Source: a virus
DNA length: 64,000 nt
Virus record (IMG/VR): IMGVR_UViG_3300028269_000003
Coordinates: 1-64,000 of that record
Direction: 5' to 3' (one strand)
Shown here: positions 39,683 to 48,930 of the stretch, piece after piece
How the letters are laid out: the number at the start of each line of letters is the position of its first letter
How positions within the stretch are numbered: the first letter of the stretch is position 1
The notes under the pieces: generated by a model
What the model was told of the DNA's origin: nothing
What the model saw: the letters and a program-made list of their open reading frames with translations, nothing else
The model's database searches: none
Position numbers and translations under genes: made by a program

Positions 39683-41173
39683 CTATACGATGTTAATAGT
39701 TGCTTGCTGTCCTGCAATACTTGACCTTAGTGATATTAAATTGCCAGCAGTTCCTTGTAAACTAAATTGTTGCAAATTAGTTGTAGTGTTAGCTGGTAAA
39801 GTTACAGTTGCAGGCTGAACTGTGTTGGTTATATCAGCAAAGGCATTTGCGCCCGTAATAGATAAATTTCCAGCCCCACCTTGATTTAAAATGCAAGTAT
39901 AACTATTCCCACCGCCAGCAAATGTTTTAGAGCTTGCCGAGTTCATGCTGATAACGCCTGAGCCTGTTGTGGTGAAGTTTGTGCCTGATACTGTCCACCC
40001 ACCAGCAACATCAATCTGCCCGCCTGCAAAACTGATACTACGAATATTATTATTTGATGATGACCAACCGCCAGTCGATAAAGTATTTCCGTTTAAATCT
40101 ATCGTTCCCAATGTATGGGTAAAGGTTCTTGATGCATTTTGTAATAAATCATCGGCTAATATTAAATTCCCTGCTGCAAATTTTGTCACTGGAAAATCTA
40201 AAACCTGACCGTTACCTGTATATGTTTGATTTCCAGTTGTCGCTGCAAATCTTAAATTGCTAGCACCAGCCGTTAATGTTGCATTTAATGAAAAGGTAAC
40301 ATCGCCATAAATATTTCTTAACTCATTAGTTAAAGAGCCAGAAAATCCAGTTAAGTTAATGCCTCTGATATTAGTAAATCCTACCAACGCATCAGAACCT
40401 GCGGATACAATAAAATCTAGTGCTTGAGCCTCAGCAAAAGAAACGTTTACTGTTCTAGTGCCTACGCTTCCAGAATAATTTAGCTCAACAGTTGGAGTTC
40501 CTGTGTAACTAAAGTTTGTGACTGTTGCCATATTGAAAATAATTGTATTATTTCCAGTAAGCAATATTTTTCCTGTGCCGAATTGAATTGCTCTAGTATT
40601 CGTATTGCTACTAGCAAAAGTAGATGCAGTTAATGTTTGATTGTTTAAATTAAGATTTCCTGCTGTCAAGGTATAAGCGCCTGTGCAAGTCATAGAATAA
40701 CCGTTTAAATCTACATCACCTAATGTTTGAGTGATAATGCCAGTTTTAGTGAATGCACTACCTAACGCCCATGAACCTCCAGAACCATTAAATATTACGC
40801 TACCTGTTGTTACTTGAACACCATTTGTGGTGATTGTTTTGCCTGTTGTCGTAGCTGCAAAAGTAATATTTCCTGTATAGGTTCTAGTAAGGTTAGATGC
40901 TGGATAAGCCAATGAGCCAAAAATAGACCATGCCGCACTTCCTGCTAATGTCATTGTTTGGTCAAGTCCGCTTACTGTAATATCTTGACATACAGCGCCT
41001 GTGTTAATAGTTACAGTAAATCCAGTACCAGCATCTGAGTTTGCATTAAATATAACATCATCGGCACTTGTAGGTGCTACTGCACCACCAGCACCACCAT
41101 CTGTATCAGACCAGTTTGTAGTTGTTGAAGCATTCCATGTGCCACTTCCACCTACCCAATATTTAGTCGCCAT
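39683..41173 (-). CDS. Beta-helical receptor-binding/adhesin-like protein (496 aa)
   Basis: Opens with KYWVGGSGTWNASTTTNWSD, the start motif of a family of secreted/phage beta-solenoid proteins. The rest is Thr/Asn/Gly-rich repeats (TLGDVDLNGYSMTC, TLGTIDLNGNTLSTGG) typical of a beta helix. Last structural gene before lysis genes, so a fibre tip or host-binding role is likely. No lyase/hydrolase motif recognised. Confidence 0.65.
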   Translation of the reverse strand: MATKYWVGGSGTWNASTTTNWSDTDGGAGGAVAPTSADDVIFNANSDAGTGFTVTINTGAVCQDITVSGLDQTMTLAGSAAWSIFGSLAYPASNLTRTYTGNITFAATTTGKTITTNGVQVTTGSVIFNGSGGSWALGSAFTKTGIITQTLGDVDLNGYSMTCTGAYTLTAGNLNLNNQTLTASTFASSNTNTRAIQFGTGKILLTGNNTIIFNMATVTNFSYTGTPTVELNYSGSVGTRTVNVSFAEAQALDFIVSAGSDALVGFTNIRGINLTGFSGSLTNELRNIYGDVTFSLNATLTAGASNLRFAATTGNQTYTGNGQVLDFPVTKFAAGNLILADDLLQNASRTFTHTLGTIDLNGNTLSTGGWSSSNNNIRSISFAGGQIDVAGGWTVSGTNFTTTGSGVISMNSASSKTFAGGGNSYTCILNQGGAGNLSITGANAFADITNTVQPATVTLPANTTTNLQQFSLQGTAGNLISLRSSIAGQQATINIV

Positions 41174-41342
41174 TGCTTACCTCAATTTCTTCTTGAGGTG
41201 CAGTCACAATCACATACCAATCATCAAAGCGTTTTTGTTTCATGGCTTCAATTTCGGCATTGGTGAAAGTATGGTTATCAGTCAAGACAATAGCGTCTTT
41301 CAGCGTGTAGCCGTCTTGAGTGATTTCAAAGTTAATGGTCAT
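41163..41342 (-). CDS. Small tail-region protein (59 aa)
   Basis: Encodes MTINFEITQDGYTLKDAIVL ... AEIEAMKQKRFDDWYVIVTAP, a short conserved type found among tail-fibre accessory genes. Overlaps the SMRQARLAL gene at its start and the adhesin gene at its end by 11 bases. Probably fibre-associated. Confidence 0.6.
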   Translation of the reverse strand: MTINFEITQDGYTLKDAIVLTDNHTFTNAEIEAMKQKRFDDWYVIVTAPQEEIEVSNGD

Positions 41343-41743
41343 AATGTAGATGCTAGATTAAATAAATTATCCAATTCATCTTGAGATAACCCAAGCGCAA
41401 TCGCCATGTTTTGGACTAAGGAATCATTTTTATTAACTTCTGTTGCATATTCCCATGTAATTTTATCAGCCTCACTACCTTGTTGAATTGCTAAATTTAC
41501 ATTAGTTAACAATCCTTCTTGAAGCAAAGCTAATCTTGCTTGTCGCATTGAAACTACTGATGGTTTTGGCGGTAAAGGTGCAGGCGCAGGTTCTAAAAAC
41601 TCACCGTTTACATAAGTCCATTCTGTTGTGCAGTTTGATGGGCAATCAATCCAATATAAAGGTTCTGCAATAGGAAAAGTCTTATTGTTGGCTTTAACTT
41701 CTACGATACGATTGTTTTCATTAGGTGATATAAGCGCTTTCAT
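41339..41743 (-). CDS. Tail-fibre accessory protein with SMRQARLAL domain (134 aa)
   Basis: Start at 41743 in a TAATG overlap with the fibre gene. N-terminal domain with YWIDCPSNCTTEWTYVNGEF, Pro-rich linker (EPAPAPLPPKP), then SMRQARLALLQEGLL ... ITWEYA ... LGLSQDELDNLF. The C-terminal domain is shared with phage A's 6164-6442 although the tails are unrelated. Confidence 0.62.
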   Translation of the reverse strand: MKALISPNENNRIVEVKANNKTFPIAEPLYWIDCPSNCTTEWTYVNGEFLEPAPAPLPPKPSVVSMRQARLALLQEGLLTNVNLAIQQGSEADKITWEYATEVNKNDSLVQNMAIALGLSQDELDNLFNLASTL

Positions 41744-42714
41744 TATCTGTACTCCCAAACGATTACAACTCCAGCAGTTGCAGAAACAGTTCCAGAACCA
41801 GCTCCAGCAGCTCCTACTGTAACAGTTTCACTAGAAGCTAATGCTGTTGCAAGTATTTTTTCTCTAGAATATCCACCGCCGCCTCCACCTGCTACTTTTA
41901 CTATTGTTGATGCAATTGCGGAATTATAATCAGTTGAACCGTTACCAAAACCAGTTATTGCAGAAGTTCCACCAACGGCTTGAATATTTGAAGTTGTAGA
42001 AATGCCTTCAACATAACCTGTTAAAATAGCACCTCTAGTTCCTGAAATATTTATATCACCTCCGCTTCCAGTTCCACCTGCGCCTCCAGCACCAGTAGTT
42101 GAAGCAACACCGCCACCAGTTGCAGATAAAAATGTACCAAAAGATGAAGTGCCTCCACTACCAGTTTGCCCACCCCCGCCGCTAACAACTTCAACAATTA
42201 CAAATGATGGATTATTAGTTGCTTTTGTGTAAGTGCCTGATAATGTAAAAACTTGATACCCAATTAATGAGCCAGTGCTAGGAACTGTTCCCATTGTCCA
42301 GAAAGCAGAACCTGTGCAAGTAACTACCGCCCAACCGCCAGCGGCAATTGATTTAGTATTAGCACCATCAATCTGTTCGGTAGAGTTAGGGTCAATCGTG
42401 ATTGTGCCTGAGCCTGTATTAATAACTGCAAAGTTAAAACCATCGGCTAAAGTTGCTGCCGCAGTTAGTGATAAAGTAAAAGTACCGCTACAAAGAATAA
42501 CTTTACCTCTATCAGACGTAAGTACCGTGTAGTTTGCTGTTTTTGCTACGGTATCAGCGCCTAATGAACCTAAAGTAGCTAAAGCAGTTCCTACTGTACC
42601 GTCAGAGCCAAATAATCCTGCTAGAAACTCTCTTTGGTCTGTGATTGCACTTTTAAAATCACCTTCGGTTACTGCTGAGTCGGTAAATGCTGTTGATAAT
42701 GGTAACGCTGTCAT
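41743..42714 (-). CDS. Glycine-rich tail fibre protein (323 aa)
   Basis: N-terminal ~140 residues with FVLTSDRG-like strands (TVLTSDRGKVILCSG) and DPNSTEQIDG; C-terminal Gly-rich sheet region (VSGGGGQTGSGG, TTGAGGAGGTGSGG), as in glycine-rich fibre tips that bind receptors. Between TipJ-like and accessory genes. Confidence 0.65.
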   Translation of the reverse strand: MTALPLSTAFTDSAVTEGDFKSAITDQREFLAGLFGSDGTVGTALATLGSLGADTVAKTANYTVLTSDRGKVILCSGTFTLSLTAAATLADGFNFAVINTGSGTITIDPNSTEQIDGANTKSIAAGGWAVVTCTGSAFWTMGTVPSTGSLIGYQVFTLSGTYTKATNNPSFVIVEVVSGGGGQTGSGGTSSFGTFLSATGGGVASTTGAGGAGGTGSGGDINISGTRGAILTGYVEGISTTSNIQAVGGTSAITGFGNGSTDYNSAIASTIVKVAGGGGGGYSREKILATALASSETVTVGAAGAGSGTVSATAGVVIVWEYR

Positions 42715-42724
42715 AATTTATCCC

Positions 42725-45718
42725 CTAAGTCCACATTAATGTTGTATCGTCAACATTCCACATCAATGTCGTATCATCTACATCCCACATATAATCTGCA
42801 CTTGAGCCATATTGTACACTCACCCATGCGCTTCGTGTAATACCAATAGCCGCAACACGAATCACTGTTCTAGCACCATATTGAGCAATCGCAGTAAAGC
42901 TAGACGCTGAAGTATCACCAATACGAGTCCAGCCATTTCCATTATCTGAAATCTCAATTAAATATCTTTCAGCACCAGCAGAAGGTTCCCATGACAAAAA
43001 CATTTTAGTGACATCTGCAGGGTCAGAGCGTGCAATCAAACCTCGCAATACTGGTCTTGTGTTTCTAGTCGGTAATTGCCATGCTGATTCAGTTGGCGCT
43101 ACACCCGTGTCAGCATCATAAACAAATTCTGAATCAACTACGCATGAAATTTCTACACGCTCTAAACCTCTAGGCTTAATTCCTAAAACTTTAGCAGTTA
43201 CATAAAGTGAATTAGCTAAACCAAATGCAAAGTGTGTACGCTCTCTGTCAATGCCAAAATCAATAGTAATTGATGGAGTTTCTAATAAAGTAACTTCGTA
43301 GTCAGTTACAGCAGATGCGCTTGCAAATAACCATCCTAAATTATTGCCTGAATCTGTACTAAATACTGCTGTATAAGTGCCAGTAGGCGTTAAACTAATA
43401 TCTTGAATGTCTAAATAGTATCTTTCGTTAGGCGCTTGATAACGTTCAACTTCATAGGCTTCTGAAACTGAACCATCACGATTTCTAAAAGCAATGTAAT
43501 ATGTGCCCACATCGAAACTTACTGGCTCAGACAATCTCATGTAGCCAGTTGCAGAATCGTACTCAACGACTTCACCTGAATATCCCCAACTTGGCATATC
43601 GTGTTGAACGGCAATCAAATCGCCAACAGTAGGAATGTAACCTTCCATTTCAGTCTGAAAAGATACCATGCGTCTGCGATAACGGTTAGCCGCAGCCATG
43701 TACATACCTTCACGATAGGCTTGGTCACGACTTGAACATCCAAATAGTTGTCTTTTTACAACAAGGGATTCAGTAGAATCAGGCAATGCTGCACGAACTA
43801 CTTTTTGTTGAAATGTTCCGTTATCCCAATACTCTACGTCTATTGCGTCTGCCGTTTCTTCATTAGGCATTAAATAAGACATTTTAAAAGTATTTTTTGC
43901 AATGTTTCGCATTGAAAATAATGCAACTGGCGATTCTTCTGAATCTCTAGTGATGTAAACGCTACCAGATTGCAGATAAGGCATTGCACGACCAACTCTA
44001 GCAACTTGTGTCAACGCTTCCCATGCTGGTTGTTGTCCGTCATAAATACCATCAAAGTTATCACCACGACTTGCCCATACAGAACTCAAAGCAAGTAACT
44101 GGTCGCCATCAATGCGTGAAGTAGATAGCCCCATGCCATAAGATGCTGTGACTATATCTGCTATTGCCCATGCAGGGTTGCGAGTAGCAACTGCGTTAGT
44201 CCATGTTGAACCATCCCAAGTAGGCAACATACGAGTACAAACTACATTGATTCTACGGCTTGAAGTTTGATTAAGCTGATTAGATGCTTTTAACTTCATT
44301 GCAAGCATTGTAATATTGCCGTAGTTTTGACTGCCTTTAATGTAACCTCTTAAACCTGCCCAGTTTACGTCGTTGCCGTAGCGAGTGTCTGTTTGTTTTA
44401 GATTTGTACGTGCAAATCTAGCTTCATATCGACCTGTTGCAACCCCGACTTGTTGCGAGAATCTTTGAGGTGTAGTCGTAGCTAAAGTTACTGTTTGACT
44501 AAAAGCATCAGTCCAACTTCCTACTGGTGACCCGCTATCATCAATTTCACGATATTGCCCAGCGTAAGTGACTGTAACGTTATCTAAACCACCGCTATCA
44601 TTTGCGTAATAAAGACCTCTAGGCAATACAATATCAAATCCAATGGCAGTAATATCTGTGCCAGCCGCATTAACTACAAATCCACCCAAAACAGTTACTA
44701 TGACAACGTTTCCTGAAGTTGTAAGCGAACCGCTTGCGGTTACAGTAAACGTATCAGCAGTTGGTGTACTAGCTACTTGAAAAAATCCACTTACAGCAGT
44801 ACCGCTAGTAAATGATAAGTAAACAGCATCGCTTGTATCATAACCATGATTGACTTTAGTAACAGTTATCGTAGTGCCTGATTGAGAGTATGTGCCGCTT
44901 GTTGATAAACTTTCTTGCCCAGACACTTCAACAGAAGTAACCACGTTTGCAGGGAATAAAGTAATTTCTTCGTTAAAGCAAACTTGATATTGAATATCCT
45001 CAAACACGCCATTGGCATCATAAATCTCACCATCTTGAGTAACTGTGCTTGCAACGATTGAATCCTCTAGCCTAATTTGCTCAATATCATATTCACCTTG
45101 ACCAATACAAAAAAGCTGATACAAAAATTGTTCGTTGCCTGAATATTCTGTATATGGCTGTGCCGCAAAGTCCATGTATATTTGATTGCGACCATAAGCA
45201 ACTGGGATTGCTTGACCAATACGAGCTTGGTTGCCTTGCGCTGACAAGTTATAAGTAGGCGATGCTGATTGTTGTTGCTGTATTGACCTTTGAGAAAGTG
45301 AAGGCGATGGGTCACGGACTAATGCATTAACTAAAGCGTTACCTGCAAAATTAATGCCTGCGGCAAGCGCCTTCAAACCAAGTTCACTTAATCCTAAACC
45401 TAAAGAACTATTAATTCCTGCTGCTAATGGTGTTGCATAAATAGCAATAGTAATTGATAAAATTATTTTAAGAGGATTAGAGCCGCCACCGCCACCACCT
45501 TGTGGCAATGTAATGAAAGTTACTATCTCACCATCGTTTACAGTGCGATTCCAGCCGTTATTTTCTCTAAGTAATGGCTTACCATTAACCAAGCAAATAA
45601 ATGGCTCAGAACGCTTTGGCGCAAGCGCAGATATGCGTTTTTTACGCTTAATGGACACAATCTCACGGTTTCTAGCAGGGTGAAACGGATTGTTTGCATA
45701 AATAACGGTTGCTTGCAT
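42725..45718 (-). CDS. Tail tip / host-specificity protein, lambda J (TipJ)-like
   Basis: 997 aa. Begins ATVIYANNPFHPARNREIVS and VNDGEIVTFITLPQGGGGGG, the ubiquitin-like and Gly hinge of TipJ-type proteins. There follows a hydrophobic segment (IILSITIAIYATPLAAG) and the central hub (ARIGQAIPVAYGRNQIY, QFLYQLFCIGQGEYDIEQIR). Ends with a ten-residue repeat MWxVDDTTL, twice. Gene order NlpC then J matches lambda K-I-J. Confidence 0.85.
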   Translation of the reverse strand: MQATVIYANNPFHPARNREIVSIKRKKRISALAPKRSEPFICLVNGKPLLRENNGWNRTVNDGEIVTFITLPQGGGGGGSNPLKIILSITIAIYATPLAAGINSSLGLGLSELGLKALAAGINFAGNALVNALVRDPSPSLSQRSIQQQQSASPTYNLSAQGNQARIGQAIPVAYGRNQIYMDFAAQPYTEYSGNEQFLYQLFCIGQGEYDIEQIRLEDSIVASTVTQDGEIYDANGVFEDIQYQVCFNEEITLFPANVVTSVEVSGQESLSTSGTYSQSGTTITVTKVNHGYDTSDAVYLSFTSGTAVSGFFQVASTPTADTFTVTASGSLTTSGNVVIVTVLGGFVVNAAGTDITAIGFDIVLPRGLYYANDSGGLDNVTVTYAGQYREIDDSGSPVGSWTDAFSQTVTLATTTPQRFSQQVGVATGRYEARFARTNLKQTDTRYGNDVNWAGLRGYIKGSQNYGNITMLAMKLKASNQLNQTSSRRINVVCTRMLPTWDGSTWTNAVATRNPAWAIADIVTASYGMGLSTSRIDGDQLLALSSVWASRGDNFDGIYDGQQPAWEALTQVARVGRAMPYLQSGSVYITRDSEESPVALFSMRNIAKNTFKMSYLMPNEETADAIDVEYWDNGTFQQKVVRAALPDSTESLVVKRQLFGCSSRDQAYREGMYMAAANRYRRRMVSFQTEMEGYIPTVGDLIAVQHDMPSWGYSGEVVEYDSATGYMRLSEPVSFDVGTYYIAFRNRDGSVSEAYEVERYQAPNERYYLDIQDISLTPTGTYTAVFSTDSGNNLGWLFASASAVTDYEVTLLETPSITIDFGIDRERTHFAFGLANSLYVTAKVLGIKPRGLERVEISCVVDSEFVYDADTGVAPTESAWQLPTRNTRPVLRGLIARSDPADVTKMFLSWEPSAGAERYLIEISDNGNGWTRIGDTSASSFTAIAQYGARTVIRVAAIGITRSAWVSVQYGSSADYMWDVDDTTLMWNVDDTTLMWT

Positions 45719-46098
45719 TATTTCGCCCTGTAAATTCCAGTGATGTTATATGGAAATGATTTTAACTTGTTTTCAGGTGTATAAACAACTCCTGTGTTAC
45801 GAACGCAATGCAAAATTGCACCATCAACCCAAATTCCAACATGAGTTGGTCTTTTAGATTGCGACATTAAAACAGCATCACCATTTTGCGCTAGTTTAGT
45901 GCTTTCAATTTCTACCCAGTTATTTCTTTCGTTATGACCAACAAATGCTCTAACGCACTCTAATGTATTAAATGCATCAACATCAATCACGGGAACGTCA
46001 CGACCAAACTGTTCTTTTTGCACTTTGCGAAAAAAAGCCCAGCAATCATGTTCACCATAAACCCATGCTTGACCGATATAATCACTAACAAAACTCAT
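45718..46098 (-). CDS. NlpC/P60-type tail peptidase/assembly protein (lambda K-like)
   Basis: 126 aa. GEHDCWAFFRKV holds the catalytic Cys, and THVGIWVDGAILHC the His. In lambda-type tails this protein is in the tip complex and may cut peptidoglycan during entry. ATGA overlap with 46095-46622. Confidence 0.8.
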   Translation of the reverse strand: MSFVSDYIGQAWVYGEHDCWAFFRKVQKEQFGRDVPVIDVDAFNTLECVRAFVGHNERNNWVEIESTKLAQNGDAVLMSQSKRPTHVGIWVDGAILHCVRNTGVVYTPENKLKSFPYNITGIYRAK

Positions 46099-46622
46099 TG
46101 TGATAACAACCCTGCAAATCGTTGTAAATCGTAAACATCTCTAGGAAATGGTCTGTTTGCATAATCCCCAAATCCACAGCGTGCCGTGATGCGAAAAATA
46201 TCCGCTTCCACTTCTTTTAGCGTCATTGTTAGCGGTGGGTCATTTTGCGGTGCTGATAAATCGGTTGATAAGTAGCAACGATAAGTCACTTCAATTAAAT
46301 CTTGAGAGTTAGCCGCCAAATCCAAATAAGCCATAATGTCACGGCTTACGTTATCAATCGTCAAAAGTAACTCAGGTGATGAACCGCTGGTCACATCAGG
46401 CAACTCCAAATCAAATGCGTATTGAACAAATAGCACTTCTTCACTTGGGTTTTCAGGTGCAGTCGATTCTAAAAAAGCCTCTAAATCGGCTTTATCTCTT
46501 ACCACTCGCAAAGGTGTTGTAAACTCTGGATGCCTAAACTCTAGCGTGTGTAAGATAACTTCACCAGCAGGCGCAGTAGCGTAAGCCTCTTTAATTGCTT
46601 GCGATAGTGTAGCGTCAGGCAT
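46095..46622 (-). CDS. Minor tail protein, DUF1833-like (175 aa)
   Basis: Starts PDATLSQAIKEAYATAP; HTLEFRHPEFTTPLRVVRD and LLTIDNVSRDI match the DUF1833 tail family, functionally equivalent to lambda gpL. C-terminal ARCGFGDYANRPFPRDVYDL is the usual end. Confidence 0.75.
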   Translation of the reverse strand: MPDATLSQAIKEAYATAPAGEVILHTLEFRHPEFTTPLRVVRDKADLEAFLESTAPENPSEEVLFVQYAFDLELPDVTSGSSPELLLTIDNVSRDIMAYLDLAANSQDLIEVTYRCYLSTDLSAPQNDPPLTMTLKEVEADIFRITARCGFGDYANRPFPRDVYDLQRFAGLLSQ

Positions 46623-46978
46623 TACGCACCTCTAACTTCAACGTTTGCTGATACTGACCAATGACCGCCTTGCACATAAGAATATTGATAAGGCGCAGTA
46701 AAGCGAACATCATACGTTTGAAACCCATCGCCTACGTCTAATTCCATTGTGAAAAAGTCAGAGCCTTTGTTTACAGTTGTGTCAAAGAAAGTCTTAAATG
46801 TAGCCATATCAGCGGCACGAAATAACCAGTTCATCGTCATTTGATGGTTAGTCGCTGTAAATCTTTGACGCTGACGCATTGAGCCAGCTTCCATTTCTGT
46901 ACGAATAAAAGCTAAATCTTGACTACCGCCATAATTATCTATGTTAGGTTTAGGTAAATCAGTAGGAAACGCTGCCAT
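46622..46978 (-). CDS. Minor tail protein (118 aa), lambda gpM-like position
   Basis: Beta-rich, with TMNWLFRAADMATFKTFFDT and YDVRFTAPYQYSYVQGGHWS. Encoded directly after the tape measure gene (TAATG overlap), the gpM place. Sequence family not certain. Confidence 0.62.
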   Translation of the reverse strand: MAAFPTDLPKPNIDNYGGSQDLAFIRTEMEAGSMRQRQRFTATNHQMTMNWLFRAADMATFKTFFDTTVNKGSDFFTMELDVGDGFQTYDVRFTAPYQYSYVQGGHWSVSANVEVRGA

Positions 46979-48930
46979 TATGTACCTGCCATTCTATTTA
47001 AACCATATCTACGTTCTAATGTAGGTGCGATACCACCACCACGCTGTAAGTCACGATTCATTATGCCGTATAACTGTTCAACCATAACTTTGATTGACAT
47101 TGAACCGTCTGGGTTTTGTTGTTGCTGCACGTTGGCTCTAGTTCCTTCAGCTTCAACAATCTGAATGTTTACAATTTGATTTCCGCCTAGCTTACTGTTT
47201 GATGTAATGCTTCCGCTAGTGTTAGGCGTAAATAACTCCATGCCATTTTCGCCAACAATGTAGCTTTTTCCACTAGATACATTGCCGCCCATTGCTCTAG
47301 CGCCACCATAGTTTAGATATGGGTTTTGGTCTATGCTATAAGCACCAGCGTCAGAGCCTACGCCACCATTAATAAATGAGCCTATTGCACCACCAATACT
47401 TCCTAAAAAGCCACCTATACCACCGCTAGATTCCACTGCACCACTTAATGACTTAAACAATGGGTCAAAGATATATTTCTGATTAACAAACTGAAGCAAA
47501 CGCATAGACATATCTTGAATCATGTCACCAAATGAAAGTTTGCCACTTACTGAAAATTCAGCAAGTGAACGAGCCATGTCACGACTATAACCATCAATGG
47601 CATTTTTTAAATCTTCAAAGTCATTTTTTTGGCTGTCGGTCATTTCTTTGTGGATACGTTGCGCTTCTGCAAAGTTTTCATCTGCTCTGCGCTGGTTAAT
47701 ATCCAAATGACGTTTTGCTATTTCTTGCGAATCTTCTAAGCGTTTTTGTTCTGCGTCATATATCTGTTCATTAACCCAGATTGCTACGTTTAGACGTTTT
47801 ACTTCTAAAGCGTTAGCATCTTCTGCCGCTTTTTTTCTAGCACGTTCTAAATCTTTAATGTTAGCTTTTTCTTGAACAACTACATCTTGTCTGCGTTTTC
47901 CTGAATCTGCGCCCATTACTGCACTAGGCGCTGTGATGCCACTTAACCTGCCAGCTGCTTCAATACGCATATCTTCTGCAAGTTCACTAAGCCTTGCAAA
48001 TTCTTCAGTTAATTTTCCAGTTCCCCAAGTTGAAGGTGAAGTTAATACGCTGAAAAATACTTTTGTTTTCTCAGCAGCAGACCCCATTGTGATGCCTAAG
48101 TTTTCAAAGTCAAAAATTAAAGGCTTAATAACATTGTCGCCTACAAAACCTAACCCACTTGTTAAAGTATCAGCTAGTGCAACATAGGCAGGCGTTAATG
48201 ATTGACCAACTGTAATGGATAAGTCTGTAAATGATTTTAATAGTTTAGCGTTAGCCCCATCTACGCCATTTGCAGCAATAGCAGCGTTACCTAACTGACC
48301 CTCTGTTTCAGCCAATATACCGTTATATTCAGCTTGGCGTTTTTCTGCCATTGTTAAGTCATTGACTGACTTGTTAATTTGAGCGGCATACTCTTTCCAC
48401 ATCACCGAAACGTTTTTAGTGACACCAGCGTTATCAACTAATACAGAGTTTTCGTTTTTTATACCTTCTGTTGCAGACACAACAGCTTGACCAAAATCTA
48501 AAGATGCTTGACGACCAAATGCGGCAGCGTCTTTAAAACGCTCAATCATAGTTACCGCTTCTTGTGTGCTAAAACCTCTAGCCAGCAAGTTCTTAAGTGC
48601 AGTAGCCGCCTCTGTGGTGCTTAATAACCCATCTTGAGTGGTTTGCAATGCAAGGTTAAGTGTTTTTTCAACATCTTCGCCTGCGTAACGTGCAACACTA
48701 GCCAAACCATTAAGTGAATTTTGATAAGCAGTTGCCGCATTGATTGTTTGCTTAAGTGTGTAAGAAATCACACCGAGAGCGGCAGCAGATTTTAAATAAG
48801 TTGCGCTAAGTGATTCAGTAGCAGATTCAGTTTTTTTGCTAGTGCTGCTAAAATTTGATAAGTCTTTATCAGCAGTCTTTACTTGGCTAGTATCAACTTT
48901 AATCTGCAAGGAAGCTATATCAGTTGCCAT
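46978..48930 (-). CDS. Tail tape measure protein
   Basis: 650 aa; long helical protein with the N-terminal tape-measure motif (IASLQIKVDTSQVKTADKDL) and an Ala/Ser-rich hydrophobic middle. Long charged helices follow at 350-450, and a Gly-rich C-terminus (GGIGGFLGSIGGAIGSFING) with FVNQKYIFDPLFKS as in lambda-family gpH. Length would predict a tail of roughly 95-100 nm at 0.15 nm per residue. Confidence 0.85.
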   Translation of the reverse strand: MATDIASLQIKVDTSQVKTADKDLSNFSSTSKKTESATESLSATYLKSAAALGVISYTLKQTINAATAYQNSLNGLASVARYAGEDVEKTLNLALQTTQDGLLSTTEAATALKNLLARGFSTQEAVTMIERFKDAAAFGRQASLDFGQAVVSATEGIKNENSVLVDNAGVTKNVSVMWKEYAAQINKSVNDLTMAEKRQAEYNGILAETEGQLGNAAIAANGVDGANAKLLKSFTDLSITVGQSLTPAYVALADTLTSGLGFVGDNVIKPLIFDFENLGITMGSAAEKTKVFFSVLTSPSTWGTGKLTEEFARLSELAEDMRIEAAGRLSGITAPSAVMGADSGKRRQDVVVQEKANIKDLERARKKAAEDANALEVKRLNVAIWVNEQIYDAEQKRLEDSQEIAKRHLDINQRRADENFAEAQRIHKEMTDSQKNDFEDLKNAIDGYSRDMARSLAEFSVSGKLSFGDMIQDMSMRLLQFVNQKYIFDPLFKSLSGAVESSGGIGGFLGSIGGAIGSFINGGVGSDAGAYSIDQNPYLNYGGARAMGGNVSSGKSYIVGENGMELFTPNTSGSITSNSKLGGNQIVNIQIVEAEGTRANVQQQQNPDGSMSIKVMVEQLYGIMNRDLQRGGGIAPTLERRYGLNRMAGT

